From positions 1 through 60,763 of the forward strand of contig CANMLX010000028.1 in NCBI GenBank assembly GCA_947498845.1: a stretch of 60,763 nt of DNA. The letters run 5' to 3'. Origin of the DNA: an uncultured Flavobacteriaceae bacterium. GTDB taxonomy: Bacteria > Bacteroidota > Bacteroidia > Flavobacteriales > Flavobacteriaceae. Shown piece after piece: positions 17,341 through 27,409 of the stretch. The stretch's first letter is position 1. Each line of letters begins with the position of its first letter. The notes under the pieces were generated by a model, which was given only the letters and a program-made list of their open reading frames with translations, made no database searches and was not told the DNA's origin. The position numbers were made by a program, and so were the translations under genes.

Positions 17341-20300
17341 TTGAGTAAATCAATACTCTCACAAACCTATACTCAGATTTTCCAAAAACAAAATCTGCAG
17401 GATTCTATTGTCCAAAATCTACTATTAGAATCTCAAAACAACAAAGCCAAAATACACTTAAAGGGCCTTGTTGGCTCCTCTTTTTCATTCGTAATCTCTG
17501 GTCTTTTTAAAGAAGCTAATAAACCCTTTTTGTTAATTTTTAATGATAAAGAAGAAGCTGCTTTTTATCTTAATGATTTAGAGCAGTTGTGTGGTGATAA
17601 AGACGTTTTGTTTTATCCCGGAAGTTACCGAAGACCATACGAAATAGAAGAAACAGATAATGCAAACGTTTTATTAAGAGCCGAGGTTTTAAATCGAATT
17701 AATTCACAAAAAAAACCCGCAATAATAGTTACTTATCCTGATGCACTTTTTGAAAAAGTTGTTACCAGAAAAGAACTGGAACGTAACACATTAAAAATAG
17801 CTATAAATGATAACTTATCTATAGATTTTGTTAATGAAGTTTTGTTTGAATACCAATTTAAACGTGTTGATTTTGTAACCGAACCTGGGGAGTTTTCGGT
17901 AAGAGGAGGTATTGTAGATGTATTTTCTTTTTCACATGACCAGCCTTATCGTATTGAATTTTTTGGCGATGAAGTTGATAGTATAAGAACCTTTGATGTA
18001 GAAACACAATTATCTCTGGAGCAGATAAAAAAAATTAATGTAATTCCCAATGTTGCGAATAAACTAATGCAGGAAAGCAGACAAAGTTTTCTTAAATATA
18101 TCGCTCAAAAAACTGTGGTTTGTTTAAAAAATGCCGACGCTTTATTTTCGAGAATTGACACGTTTTATTCTAAAGCAGAAGAAACGTTCAAAACACTTTC
18201 TGAAGATATAAAACATGCTAAACCTAATGCGCTATTTTGTAATTCTGAATTACTAAAAAAGCAGTTACTGGATTTTTCGTTAATAGAATTTGGCACTTCA
18301 ACAATATTTAGTAATGCATCCAAACCTTTAGAATTTAACACGTCACCGCAACCTGCTTTTAACAAACAATTCAACCTCTTAATTGAGGATTTAAATACTA
18401 ATCATAAAAAAGGCTACACCAATTATATTGCTTGTGTAAGTGAACAACAAGCCAAACGGTTTCATGATATTTTTGAAGACACCAATGAAGATAATGGTGA
18501 AAACCCAGAACAAAAAGTACATTATAAAACCATTGTTTTATCGCTTTACCAAGGGTTTGTAGATCATGACCATAAAATAGTTTATTACACAGATCACCAA
18601 ATATTTGAGCGTTATCATAAATTTCATCTTAAAAATGGTTATGCTAAAAAGCAAGCCATTACTTTAAAGGAACTTACTAATCTAGATATTGGAGATTACG
18701 TCACCCATATAGACCATGGTATTGGCCGTTTTGGTGGACTGCAAAAAATAAATGTTGAAGGCCTGCCTGGCGGACAGGCAGGTAAAAAGCAGGAAGCCAT
18801 TAAGTTAATTTATGGTGAACGCGATGTGTTATATCTAAGCATTCACTCGCTACATAAAATCACTAAGTTTAACGGAAAAGATGGGAAACCTCCTAAAATC
18901 TATAAATTAGGGAGTAATGCATGGAAAGCCTTAAAACAAAAAACCAAAGCGCGTGTAAAACATGTGGCTTTTAACCTAATAAAACTTTACGCCAAACGCA
19001 AAACCCAAAAGGGCTATCAATACCATCCAGATAGCCATATGCAACATGAGTTAGAAGCATCTTTTATATACGAAGACACACCAGATCAAAGTACTGCTAC
19101 TGCAGATATTAAAACTGATATGGAAAGTGAACGCCCCATGGACCGTTTAGTGTGTGGTGATGTAGGTTTTGGGAAAACAGAAGTTGCCATTCGTGCAGCA
19201 TTTAAAGCTGTTGACAATGGCAAACAAGTAGCTGTATTAGTGCCTACAACTATTTTAGCATACCAGCACTCGAGAACCTTTTCTCAGCGTTTAAAGGATT
19301 TTCCTGTCACAGTAGACTATGTAAATCGTTTTAGAACAGCCAAAGAAAAACGAGAAACACTTGAAGATTTAGAACAAGGTAAAGTAGATATTATTATTGG
19401 CACACATCAACTAGTAAATAAAAATGTAAAATTTAAAGATTTAGGATTGCTTATTGTTGATGAAGAACAAAAATTTGGGGTCTCCGTAAAAGAAAAACTT
19501 AAAACTCTAAAAGAAAATGTAGATGTATTAACCTTGACAGCTACACCCATACCTAGAACACTTCAATTTAGCTTAATGGCAGCCCGAGACTTATCGGTAA
19601 TAACAACGCCTCCCCCAAATCGATATCCAATAGAAAGTCATGTAATTCGTTTTAATGAAGAAACTATTCGTGATGCGGTGAGTTACGAAATTCAACGCGG
19701 TGGACAAGTATTCTTTATTCATAACCGTATTGAAAACATTAAAGAAGTAGCAGGCATGTTACAGCGTCTCGTACCAGATGCAAAAATCGCCATAGGCCAT
19801 GGACAAATGGAAGGTAAAAAATTAGAACAGCTTATGCTTTCCTTTATGGACGGTGCTTTCGATGTTTTAGTAAGCACTACCATTATAGAAAGTGGGCTTG
19901 ACGTGCCTAATGCTAATACCATTTTTATAAATAATGCCAATAATTTTGGGTTAAGTGATTTACACCAAATGCGAGGTCGTGTAGGACGAAGTAATAAAAA
20001 AGCCTTTTGTTATTTTATTACTCCTGAGTATTCGGCCATGACAGAAGATGCCAGAAAACGTATTACTGCGCTAGAACAATTTACCGAGTTGGGTAGCGGT
20101 TTTAATATTGCAATGAAAGATCTTGAAATTAGAGGTGCAGGGGATTTATTAGGAGGTGAGCAAAGTGGTTTTATTAATGAAATAGGCTTTGATACCTACC
20201 AAAAAATATTAAGCGAAGCCATAGAAGAATTAAAAGAAAACGAGTTTAAAGAGTTATATGATGAAAACCCAGAGGAGAAAGTATATGTTAAAGACGTTAC

Positions 20301-20751
20301 TATAGATACCGATTTTGAATTACTTTTTCCCGATGATTATGTAAACAATATTGCCGAAAGATTAAATTTATACACGCAACTCAATAATTTAAAAACCGAA
20401 GAAGAATTAACAACATTTAAGCGCGATTTAATTGATAGATTTGGAGAACTCCCAGAGCAAGTGACTTATTTATTAAATAGTGTCCAAATAAAGTGGTTAG
20501 CTACTAAAATAGGTTTCGAAAAAATAATCATGAAACAAAATAAACTTATTGGTTATTTTATCAACGATCAACAAAGTAGTTTTTATCAAAGTGCTAACTT
20601 TACAAAAGTTTTGCAGTTTGTACAAAAGCACCCAAATGTTTGTAAAATGAAAGAGAAACAAACCAGAAACGGTTTGCGATTAATGTTAACATTCCATAAT
20701 ATAACATCTGTAAAACAAGCTTTGGACGCTTTAAAACCAATTATGGCTTAA
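17341..20751 (+). CDS. mfd: Transcription-repair coupling factor Mfd
   Basis: A 1136-aa SF2 translocase that removes stalled RNA polymerase and recruits UvrA. Seen in order: a UvrB-like N-terminal module (FYPGSYRRPYEIEETDNANV), the RNA polymerase interacting domain (YVTHIDHGIGRFGGLQKI, about 454-471), helicase motifs with Walker A GDVGFGKTE near 605, DEEQ near 706, TATPIPRT, and motif VI QMRGRVGRSNKKAFCY, then the TRCF C-terminal domain. The start codon is TTG at 17341, preceded by a -7 box. Residues about 474-480 (LPGGQAG) are coded by a GC-rich palindrome that looks inserted within the RNA polymerase interaction region, in frame. All catalytic motifs are intact, so the protein should work. 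Confidence 0.98.
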   Translation: MSKSILSQTYTQIFQKQNLQDSIVQNLLLESQNNKAKIHLKGLVGSSFSFVISGLFKEANKPFLLIFNDKEEAAFYLNDLEQLCGDKDVLFYPGSYRRPYEIEETDNANVLLRAEVLNRINSQKKPAIIVTYPDALFEKVVTRKELERNTLKIAINDNLSIDFVNEVLFEYQFKRVDFVTEPGEFSVRGGIVDVFSFSHDQPYRIEFFGDEVDSIRTFDVETQLSLEQIKKINVIPNVANKLMQESRQSFLKYIAQKTVVCLKNADALFSRIDTFYSKAEETFKTLSEDIKHAKPNALFCNSELLKKQLLDFSLIEFGTSTIFSNASKPLEFNTSPQPAFNKQFNLLIEDLNTNHKKGYTNYIACVSEQQAKRFHDIFEDTNEDNGENPEQKVHYKTIVLSLYQGFVDHDHKIVYYTDHQIFERYHKFHLKNGYAKKQAITLKELTNLDIGDYVTHIDHGIGRFGGLQKINVEGLPGGQAGKKQEAIKLIYGERDVLYLSIHSLHKITKFNGKDGKPPKIYKLGSNAWKALKQKTKARVKHVAFNLIKLYAKRKTQKGYQYHPDSHMQHELEASFIYEDTPDQSTATADIKTDMESERPMDRLVCGDVGFGKTEVAIRAAFKAVDNGKQVAVLVPTTILAYQHSRTFSQRLKDFPVTVDYVNRFRTAKEKRETLEDLEQGKVDIIIGTHQLVNKNVKFKDLGLLIVDEEQKFGVSVKEKLKTLKENVDVLTLTATPIPRTLQFSLMAARDLSVITTPPPNRYPIESHVIRFNEETIRDAVSYEIQRGGQVFFIHNRIENIKEVAGMLQRLVPDAKIAIGHGQMEGKKLEQLMLSFMDGAFDVLVSTTIIESGLDVPNANTIFINNANNFGLSDLHQMRGRVGRSNKKAFCYFITPEYSAMTEDARKRITALEQFTELGSGFNIAMKDLEIRGAGDLLGGEQSGFINEIGFDTYQKILSEAIEELKENEFKELYDENPEEKVYVKDVTIDTDFELLFPDDYVNNIAERLNLYTQLNNLKTEEELTTFKRDLIDRFGELPEQVTYLLNSVQIKWLATKIGFEKIIMKQNKLIGYFINDQQSSFYQSANFTKVLQFVQKHPNVCKMKEKQTRNGLRLMLTFHNITSVKQALDALKPIMA
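18762..18782. repeat. GC-rich palindrome in frame inside mfd
   Basis: CCTGCCTG-gcgga-CAGGCAGG, an 8-bp stem with a 5-nt loop in otherwise AT-rich coding sequence. It codes for the insertion LPGGQAG between VEG and KKQEAIKL. The length (about 21 bp) keeps the frame. Confidence 0.85.
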
Positions 20752-20849
20752 TTGTTGCCTTAAACAAATGAATCTATTTTAAAAAAATACAACATATTAA
20801 TATAGGCTTACTAAAGCTACTAACTATTAAAACACTATTTATAGACCCA

Positions 20850-22211
20850 ATGAAACGTTTAATTCTCCTAATATTAATAACACCTTACGTTTTACTGGCA
20901 CAACATACTATTAAAGGTACGTTTTCTCCTGCTGGTGAATTTAATATGGCACTATTGTATAAGGTAACTCCAACAATGTCAAATTATATAACCAATTCGC
21001 CTATAGATGAACATGGTAATTTTAATATAAAACTAGATTCTACGGTAACTAAAGGCACTTATCGAATAACTTATGCTGTGCCACAAGAAGAGTATAATTT
21101 TGATGTGATTTATAATGGTGAAGAAGATATTGAGTTAACTTTTAATTCTGAAACAGGTGTAAAATTCCTGTCCTCTGTAGAAAATAAACTTTTAGAATCT
21201 TATACAAATAGTATGCTAATGATTACGCAAAGTATTGGTAACTATTACAGAGACTCTAGTGATAAAAAAAGTAAAAAGAGTTTAGAAAAAATTTTTAAAA
21301 CCCAATTAGAAACACAGCAAGGTTTTGAGAAAGCTGCAAAAGGTACTATTGCATATCATTTTATAAAAGCCAATAAACCTTACATACCAGAAAGCGCTGT
21401 TGATGTTTTAACTTATGTAGATTTAGTTAAAACACATTATTTTGATAATGTAGATTTTAATAGTAAAATATTGCAAAGCTCTAATTTCCTAACCGAACGT
21501 ATGCTTAATTATGTGTTTGGTATATCTACCGAAAAAGGAAATGAAATAGGAAGCTATAAAAAAAGCATTGCTAATTTCAATAAAAAAATTAATCAAGTGT
21601 TTATGGTTCCTGCTGTTAAAAAAGCATTGTTTACAGATTTGTGGGAGCATATGGTAGATATTAAGCTAGATCCGGTAGCTAATTTTATAGCTGAAGAGTA
21701 TTTAATGGATTTATGCGTTAATTTAAACGATCAACAATTATTACATGCACTTATCTTATACAAAAATATTTCCGTAGGCAATGTTGCTCCAGATTTCCTC
21801 ATAGAAATTAAAGAAAAAGAAAAAACAGTTAAAAAAAGGCTTACAGCGTTAGATATTGCCGAAAATTATATTATCGTTTTTTGGAGTAGTACTTGTTCGC
21901 ATTGCTTAAATGAGGTGCCAAAACTCTATAAATTTACTACTGAAAATTTTAAACAAGAACAGCTTAAAGTAATTGCAGTAGGCCTTGAAGACGAACCCTA
22001 TAAATGGAAAGATCTAACTTACAGTTATCCAGAATTTATTCATGTTTACGGTGAAGGAAAATGGGATAACGAAATTGGTGATAGCTATGGTGTTTCTTCA
22101 ACGCCTACGTATTTTGTTCTAAACAAAAACAAAGAAATAATAGCAAAGCCTTATGATTATGAAGGGTTGATAAAAATTTTGGAAGAGAAAAAGAAAGAAA
22201 GAAAGGAATAA
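20850..22211 (+). CDS. Exported TlpA/ResA-type thiol-disulfide oxidoreductase
   Basis: A 453-aa periplasmic thioredoxin-like protein. Signal peptide MKRLILLILITPYVLLAQ, then a beta-rich N-terminal DUF4369-like domain (HTIKGTFSPAGEFNMALLYKV), a helical middle, and a TlpA thioredoxin fold beginning VGNVAPDF. The redox motif is CSHC near residues 349-352, and the cis-Pro loop is SSTPTYFV. Such proteins reduce or isomerise exported disulfides or serve cytochrome c maturation; the partner is unknown. It lies 98 bp after mfd, probably with its own promoter, and converges on yraN. Confidence 0.88.
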   Translation: MKRLILLILITPYVLLAQHTIKGTFSPAGEFNMALLYKVTPTMSNYITNSPIDEHGNFNIKLDSTVTKGTYRITYAVPQEEYNFDVIYNGEEDIELTFNSETGVKFLSSVENKLLESYTNSMLMITQSIGNYYRDSSDKKSKKSLEKIFKTQLETQQGFEKAAKGTIAYHFIKANKPYIPESAVDVLTYVDLVKTHYFDNVDFNSKILQSSNFLTERMLNYVFGISTEKGNEIGSYKKSIANFNKKINQVFMVPAVKKALFTDLWEHMVDIKLDPVANFIAEEYLMDLCVNLNDQQLLHALILYKNISVGNVAPDFLIEIKEKEKTVKKRLTALDIAENYIIVFWSSTCSHCLNEVPKLYKFTTENFKQEQLKVIAVGLEDEPYKWKDLTYSYPEFIHVYGEGKWDNEIGDSYGVSSTPTYFVLNKNKEIIAKPYDYEGLIKILEEKKKERKE

Positions 22212-22220
22212 ATAGTCCCT

Positions 22221-22580
22221 TTAAAAATGATAAAAAGCGTCCTCTAGATGCTCTATACTAAACTGTTTTCCTGTTCTTACAATAGCAATAATATCAAAAC
22301 GCACCTCGACATCTAAATCGTTTACCGTAACATATTCGTCTACAGCTTTAACTAAATTTTTTATCTGTTTTGGTTTTACAAAATCTTGTGGATTTCCAAA
22401 ATCTGTTGAGGAACGTGTTTTTACTTCAACTATAGCCAATGTATCGTTTTGTTGTGCTATTACATCCACTTCAGCTTTATCGAATCGGTAATTGCGCTCA
22501 ACGATAGTGTAGCCTTTTTTCAATAAATAATCTACAGCTAACTGCTCTCCTTTTTTACCTAGTTGATTGTGTTTTGCCAT
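22221..22580 (-). CDS. YraN/UPF0102 family restriction-endonuclease-fold protein
   Basis: A 119-aa protein of the UPF0102 family. It keeps the nuclease-fold signature: GEQLAVDYLLKKGYTIVERN, the acidic AEVDVIAQ, and IVEVKTRSS followed by NPQDFVKPKQIKNL. The D and E-x-K spacing matches PD-(D/E)XK-type Holliday-junction-resolvase-like folds, but no activity is established for the family. The ATG at 22580 (MAKHNQLGKKGE) is preferred over one two codons upstream because homologs start close to this point. It converges with the TlpA-like gene with only 9 bp between stops. Confidence 0.92.
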   Translation of the reverse strand: MAKHNQLGKKGEQLAVDYLLKKGYTIVERNYRFDKAEVDVIAQQNDTLAIVEVKTRSSTDFGNPQDFVKPKQIKNLVKAVDEYVTVNDLDVEVRFDIIAIVRTGKQFSIEHLEDAFYHF

Positions 22581-22759
22581 AAACAATGAAAGTACAAAAA
22601 AGAATTATAATAAAACATATGTGCGCTTTTTCTAAAATTATCTACTCGATTAAATACATAATTTATAATACTAAAAATCTAAAAACAAAACAATCACAAG
22701 GTTATTTAATTGATTTTTATTAGTTTGCAGCTACCCAAACTTAAAAGAATCATCAAATT

Positions 22760-24202
22760 ATGAACTTTCATACTCGCAAACCTGCTGTAATTTTAGCTGT
22801 ATTTTTCGTTTTTATCTTTTTAGTTAATTGTAAGTCTTCAGACGATGAAGTGTTGCTTGACAATCCCGAAACTGAGGCTGAAATTAAAGATATTGACAAT
22901 ACCCCTACTGAAAATTTAAATAGTGTGCCTATTCCTTGTGAGGAATGTACCTATGTGGTTAATGGCTGGAAAACAGATGGAAAAGAACTAGACCTAAAAC
23001 CTGGAGATATTATTTGTCTGGATGGCACCAAAAGCACAAATAATTTATTGTTTACCAATATAGTAGGAACAAAAGAGTCTCCTATTATTATAAAAAACTG
23101 TGGCGAAAAAGTTGTTTTTATTAACCCCAGTAATAGTGCTTATGGCGTAAAATTTCAATATTCCAACAATTTTAAGTTCCTGGGTAATGGTGGCGGTGGA
23201 AACTATGGCATTAAAATCTCAACCGATAAAGGGTTTTTCCTAAGCATGCAAACCTATACAACCGATTTTGAAATCGCTAATATTGAAATTGCTGGTAAAT
23301 CTAAAAACATGTCTGGATTTGCTGGAATAGGCATAAAAACAAGCCCTTATGAGGATTGCGAAAATTTCACAGACCCATCAAGGTCGTCATGGGTAATGCG
23401 CAACATAACTGTTAGAGATAATTACATACATGATACCGAAGGGGAAGGCTTATATATAGGCCATGGATTTTATAATGGCAGGATTGAGTCTAATTGTTCG
23501 GTAAAGACGTATTCGCATGCAATAAAAGGTGTAAGAATTTACAATAACCGTATAGAGAATGTAGGTTACGATGGTATTCAAATAAAGAATGCTAACGAAG
23601 ATGTTAAAGTATACAACAATATAATTAATGGTTATGGGGTTAAAAACGAAGGTGCTCATGATGAAGGGCTTTATATTGGAGATGGTACTACAGGTGCTTT
23701 TTACAATAACAAAATTATAGACGGAGGCACAGGTATACAATGCCATGGTATGGGTAATTTAGATATCTACAATAATCTAATTGTAAAAGCTAGAGACTAT
23801 GCTTTTTTTGCTGCATCGGGCACTTATGTTTACAGGTTTCCAGATGGTTATTTTAATATTTTTAATAATACCTTTCATACTCAAGGCGATAAAGCATTTG
23901 CCTTTTTTGGAGGTGAAGGGGGCATAAAACGATTAAAAAATAATATTTTAATTGCACCTAATGCTACAGAAATAGCTAGAAAAGGGGTTGCTTTAGATTC
24001 GTCTCATAATGTTTTCACCAAAGATAAAACACTTATGAAATTTACTAATTTTTCTGAAGGTGATTTAACACTAAATACCGATTCACCTGGAATAGATAGT
24101 GGTACAGATTTAAGTGTATTTGGAGTTACTAGAGATCTTTTAGATACTAACCGCCCACAAGGGAATGGTTTTGATTTAGGGGCTTATGAGTATAAAAATT
24201 AG
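22760..24202 (+). CDS. Right-handed parallel beta-helix lipoprotein
   Basis: A 480-aa surface or periplasmic lipoprotein. The signal peptide runs to FIFLVNCKSS with a lipobox Cys. The body has repeated short beta-rungs (IKNCGEKVVFINP, NITVRDNYIHDTEGEGLYIGHG, GVRIYNNRIENVGYDGIQI, VKVYNNIINGYG, GIQCHGMGNLDIYNNLIV), which is the pattern of the Beta_helix/NosD and polysaccharide lyase 6-like folds. The end PGIDSGTDL and GAYEYKN matches the usual final coil of this group. A carbohydrate lyase or epimerase role is plausible, but catalytic residues were not identified. It converges with the GH8 gene, which fits a small polysaccharide-processing locus. Confidence 0.85.
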   Translation: MNFHTRKPAVILAVFFVFIFLVNCKSSDDEVLLDNPETEAEIKDIDNTPTENLNSVPIPCEECTYVVNGWKTDGKELDLKPGDIICLDGTKSTNNLLFTNIVGTKESPIIIKNCGEKVVFINPSNSAYGVKFQYSNNFKFLGNGGGGNYGIKISTDKGFFLSMQTYTTDFEIANIEIAGKSKNMSGFAGIGIKTSPYEDCENFTDPSRSSWVMRNITVRDNYIHDTEGEGLYIGHGFYNGRIESNCSVKTYSHAIKGVRIYNNRIENVGYDGIQIKNANEDVKVYNNIINGYGVKNEGAHDEGLYIGDGTTGAFYNNKIIDGGTGIQCHGMGNLDIYNNLIVKARDYAFFAASGTYVYRFPDGYFNIFNNTFHTQGDKAFAFFGGEGGIKRLKNNILIAPNATEIARKGVALDSSHNVFTKDKTLMKFTNFSEGDLTLNTDSPGIDSGTDLSVFGVTRDLLDTNRPQGNGFDLGAYEYKN

Positions 24203-24234
24203 TGCATTAGTTAATGTATAAATACAATTGAGGG

Positions 24235-25629
24235 TTATTGTTTCACTAATTTTAATCTCCTATTATTATTAATAGTTACAAAATATACTCCAGTACTGTA
24301 TTGACTCATATCTATTTGTAATAATGAAGATGTTTTAAACTTTTGTACGAACACTTTTTTACCTATTATATTAAAAATTTTAACACGATATAAATCCGTA
24401 TTTTTAAGCTTAATGCTTAAAATATCAGTTACAGGGTTGGGATACACACTAAATTCAATAAAATCATCCTTTTTAGTACTTAATGCTCTTGAAGCTGTAT
24501 TAAACAAATTACCAGAAAGCCCAAACATATATATAGCCCTTAGCGTATTTCCAAAATAAGTATTATCCACTTGGGCTTTAAGTACTGTATAACCAGAATT
24601 TACAAAGTTTTGATCTGTAGAGGACATCGCTGCTAAAGCATAAGCGCCTGTAAAAGTAGGATCCTTATAATCTGTTCTAATAGGTGTGCCATCTTGCCTA
24701 TACCCTGGATATATATTACCAAACCCCCTAGCATTATTTACAAAATTATTACATAGTGTGTTATAGCTTAAAGCTTCAGGATTACCATACCAAACATAGT
24801 CTATTGCCGTTCGCCAAGGTGTTCTGGCGGCATCATAATTATATGTTTTACCTTGCTCATTTGCCCAATCTACCTCTGTGGAGTAATCACCATTGGCTTT
24901 AGTCCAGTCGGAAACAAGGTTATAAACAGCATTATTCTTACTTAAATTAGCATTAATAATATCGTAACATTTACTAGCAACAGCATTCCAAAATGCAGTA
25001 TCACCTGTATATTCCCCAAAAGCTCTAAAATATCCTGTAGCAAAATACGAGGGATTTGTTGTATTACTACCTCCCCAAGCATCACCAGGCTTTAAAACAT
25101 TTGTTCCACTTTCTACTTCGTGAACTTTGATAGCATTTATAAGTGTTTTAGCATCTTCTCCATAATCTATAGCTCCAGAATTGCCCCAACGTTGTTCGGC
25201 GACCATTAAGGCATAAGCCGCATCTAATTCAGCATCGGTGGCACCGTTTTGTTCATTAACACTACTACACCCCTCGATCTTCCAGTTCATAACCCCATTA
25301 GAATTCCTATGGTCTTTATAGTAGAGCCATAACCCATCAAATGCCTGTTTATCATTGGCATAAGCGGTTAAGAGCATGCCATAAGCAATACCTTCAGACA
25401 CAGTAAAATTTGGATCAGTAAAAGCAACTCTAAACCTTCCATTGTTACATGTTCTTAGAAATCTGGTTTTCCAGTCCACATACACATCCCGCATATCATT
25501 AGCTTGCACATTTGTTGCTTTTAGACCATAAGCATAATTCGCATCCACAAATTGAATGGCAGAATTTTGACTGTTCCCTAGAGCGCAAACAATGACAACT
25601 AAAAGAAATAGCTGGTATTTAGTTTTCAT
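24235..25629 (-). CDS. Glycoside hydrolase family 8 enzyme with type IX secretion sorting domain
   Basis: A 464-aa secreted endo-glycanase of GH8, a family acting on cellulose, chitosan, lichenan or xylan. Catalytic acid candidate E79 is in TVSEGIAYGMLLT, and the second conserved acid D132 is in NGATDAELDAAYALM. The conserved RTAIDYVWYGNPEALS segment and YRQDGTPIRTDYKD are also present. Residues from about 394 form a type A sorting domain (FSVYPNPVTDILSIKL ... YSTGVYFVTI), directing export through the type IX system and surface attachment or release. The signal peptide ends near residue 20. An imperfect inverted repeat cgtat-n6-atacg lies 20-35 bp upstream and could be an operator. Substrate specificity is not resolvable here. 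Confidence 0.92.
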   Translation of the reverse strand: MKTKYQLFLLVVIVCALGNSQNSAIQFVDANYAYGLKATNVQANDMRDVYVDWKTRFLRTCNNGRFRVAFTDPNFTVSEGIAYGMLLTAYANDKQAFDGLWLYYKDHRNSNGVMNWKIEGCSSVNEQNGATDAELDAAYALMVAEQRWGNSGAIDYGEDAKTLINAIKVHEVESGTNVLKPGDAWGGSNTTNPSYFATGYFRAFGEYTGDTAFWNAVASKCYDIINANLSKNNAVYNLVSDWTKANGDYSTEVDWANEQGKTYNYDAARTPWRTAIDYVWYGNPEALSYNTLCNNFVNNARGFGNIYPGYRQDGTPIRTDYKDPTFTGAYALAAMSSTDQNFVNSGYTVLKAQVDNTYFGNTLRAIYMFGLSGNLFNTASRALSTKKDDFIEFSVYPNPVTDILSIKLKNTDLYRVKIFNIIGKKVFVQKFKTSSLLQIDMSQYSTGVYFVTINNNRRLKLVKQ

Positions 25630-26374
25630 AATTGTAAGTTAAGTTCGTATTTGCAGATACGTCAAAACCTTCAAAAAGGATTTTAAAATGTGAAAAAATA
25701 AAATTTTAACTAAACCACTATGGACTTTAAGTCCATAGGTTTGGTTCGCAGACTGAAAGTCTGTCAGATGAAATACGTAATCAAATCTGTGTAAATTCGT
25801 GTAATTCGTGTCAAAAGTTTTTAGAAGCTAAAGCGAAATGCTCTAAAGTACATAGTTTCGACTAAATTTGAGACCAATGAACACATCTCTTTTTTTATAG
25901 GGTGGGTGTAATTGTTTTTATATAAAACGAGCATGTGAGGTTTTATTCAACTCTAAATAATATTAAAAAAATATAAAAGATCGTTATAACTTTTCTATTG
26001 ATTTTGTACTTTGTAAACCACGCCTATGTTCGCCAATAGTATTTGTAATTTACATACATAAAAAATCAAGAAGTGATTTTTGCATAGATACATATACTAT
26101 TAGATTGCTAGTCTGTTTATACATTTTATAATTAAACACTCCCTACAAAAAAGGTAAAAGAGTGCTACAGTTAGACCTAGCTATGATGGTTTACTATTAT
26201 TTAAAATTTTATTATGGACATGGTATAAATTAAATAATTGTGACGTTAATTTTGAGGTTTTGTCTTCAATGCATTTAAAAAGTTGGCAATTATCAAGAAA
26301 TCCCCAACGAATAATAATTGCTATAATTCTTAAAGAAAAATAAAACATAGCTTTACAGTAAACAAAGTTAATTA
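25630..26374. other. Long intergenic region between GH8 and an unknown lipoprotein gene
   Basis: 745 bp without a credible open frame. It contains the 113-bp dispersed repeat at 25710-25822 and a weak A/T hairpin aaaaatca-n5-tgattttt (26061-26081). The rest is AT-rich and unremarkable. It must hold the promoters of both divergent genes; no clear TAnnTTTG box was found. Confidence 0.6.
25710..25822 (+). repeat. 113-bp dispersed repeat, copy 1
   Basis: Begins with the near-perfect palindrome CTATGGACTT/TAAGTCCATAG (25719-25738), has a second palindrome cagact-gaa-agtctg, and ends aattcgtgtaattcgtgtc plus aaaagtttt. The complement of 57246-57359 aligns along its whole length. No gene is inside. 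Confidence 0.85.
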
Positions 26375-27409
26375 ATGAAAAAACTATTTATACTTGTTTG
26401 TATTCTATTTATAGCATGCAAAAAAGAACTCCCAAAAGTTGAGAAAGTAAAAAAAGCATTTTACTACTGGAAGACTAATAGTTGGTCAATGGAAAAAGAG
26501 GAAGAAAACATGTTAAGACATGAAGAAATTAGTAAATTATATGTGAAATTTTTTGAGGTTTCTCATAATGATTTTGATGGGAATATCCCTGTTTCCAAAA
26601 GCAGTTTGCATATTACAGAAAAACAACCCTATACAATAGTTCCTACTGTATATATTAGAAATGAAGTATTTAAAAAGAGTAATGATCAAGACATCAAAAA
26701 ATTGGCAGATAACATCTATTTTTTAATAAATAAAAAGATAAAAGACTATTATAGAAATGCATTTGTTTTAGATGAAATACAAATAGATTGTGATTGGACT
26801 CCAAGTACCAAAGAGGCCTATTTTTCTTTTTTAAAAGCATTAAAGACTCAGGTAAATAAACAACAAAAAATTAGCTGCACACTAAGGTTATATCCATATA
26901 AGTACCCTAATAAAATGGGAGTGCCTCCAGTAGACAAAGCGATGTTAATGTGTTACAATTTAATAAATCCACTAAGCGATAAAAATAAAAACTCTATACT
27001 AGATATTGGAGCGCTTAAAAAATATTTGGTAAGAAACAAAAAGTATCCAATACATTTAGATGTAGCATTACCGTTATATTCTTGGATGCAAGTGTTTCAA
27101 AATAATACGTTTACTAAAGTAATTTATAAAGACTTCGATAAAATTAAATCGGTATTAACACCAATAAAGCCCTTGTGGTTTGAGGTCGTAAAAGATACAA
27201 CAGTAGCCGATATGTATTTTAGAGTAGGTGATAAAATTAAATACGACGAAATATCCAAAAAAACCATTGAAGAAGCCATTACTGTTATTAAAAACAATGT
27301 TGAATTAGATAAAGAAATAACCCTTTCTTTTTTTCACTTAGATAATGAACAATTAAAACATTTTTCAAATGAAAAAATCACTGATTTATATACTCTTATT
27401 AGCCAGTAA
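26375..27409 (+). CDS. Uncharacterised lipoprotein, possible TIM-barrel hydrolase-like fold
   Basis: A 344-aa protein with a lipoprotein signal (LFILVCILFIACKK). The body alternates strands and helices with acidic strand ends reminiscent of DUF3142-like TIM barrels: KKAFYYWKTNSWS, EISKLYVKFFEV, TIVPTVYIRNEVF, VLDEIQIDCDWTPSTKEAYF, ISCTLRLYPYKY, KAMLMCYNL, HLDVALPLYSWMQVF. The paired acids in QIDCDW could be catalytic, but this is inference from pattern only. The 3' end overlaps the next gene by 41 bp in a different frame, so the two are almost surely translated from one message and act together. The function is not known to me. Confidence 0.75.
   Translation: MKKLFILVCILFIACKKELPKVEKVKKAFYYWKTNSWSMEKEEENMLRHEEISKLYVKFFEVSHNDFDGNIPVSKSSLHITEKQPYTIVPTVYIRNEVFKKSNDQDIKKLADNIYFLINKKIKDYYRNAFVLDEIQIDCDWTPSTKEAYFSFLKALKTQVNKQQKISCTLRLYPYKYPNKMGVPPVDKAMLMCYNLINPLSDKNKNSILDIGALKKYLVRNKKYPIHLDVALPLYSWMQVFQNNTFTKVIYKDFDKIKSVLTPIKPLWFEVVKDTTVADMYFRVGDKIKYDEISKKTIEEAITVIKNNVELDKEITLSFFHLDNEQLKHFSNEKITDLYTLISQ

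Noticed and set aside
26061..26081. Terminator between the GH8 gene and the unknown lipoprotein gene
   Set aside because: The stem is nearly all A/T and lies upstream of both divergent genes, where a terminator is not expected.
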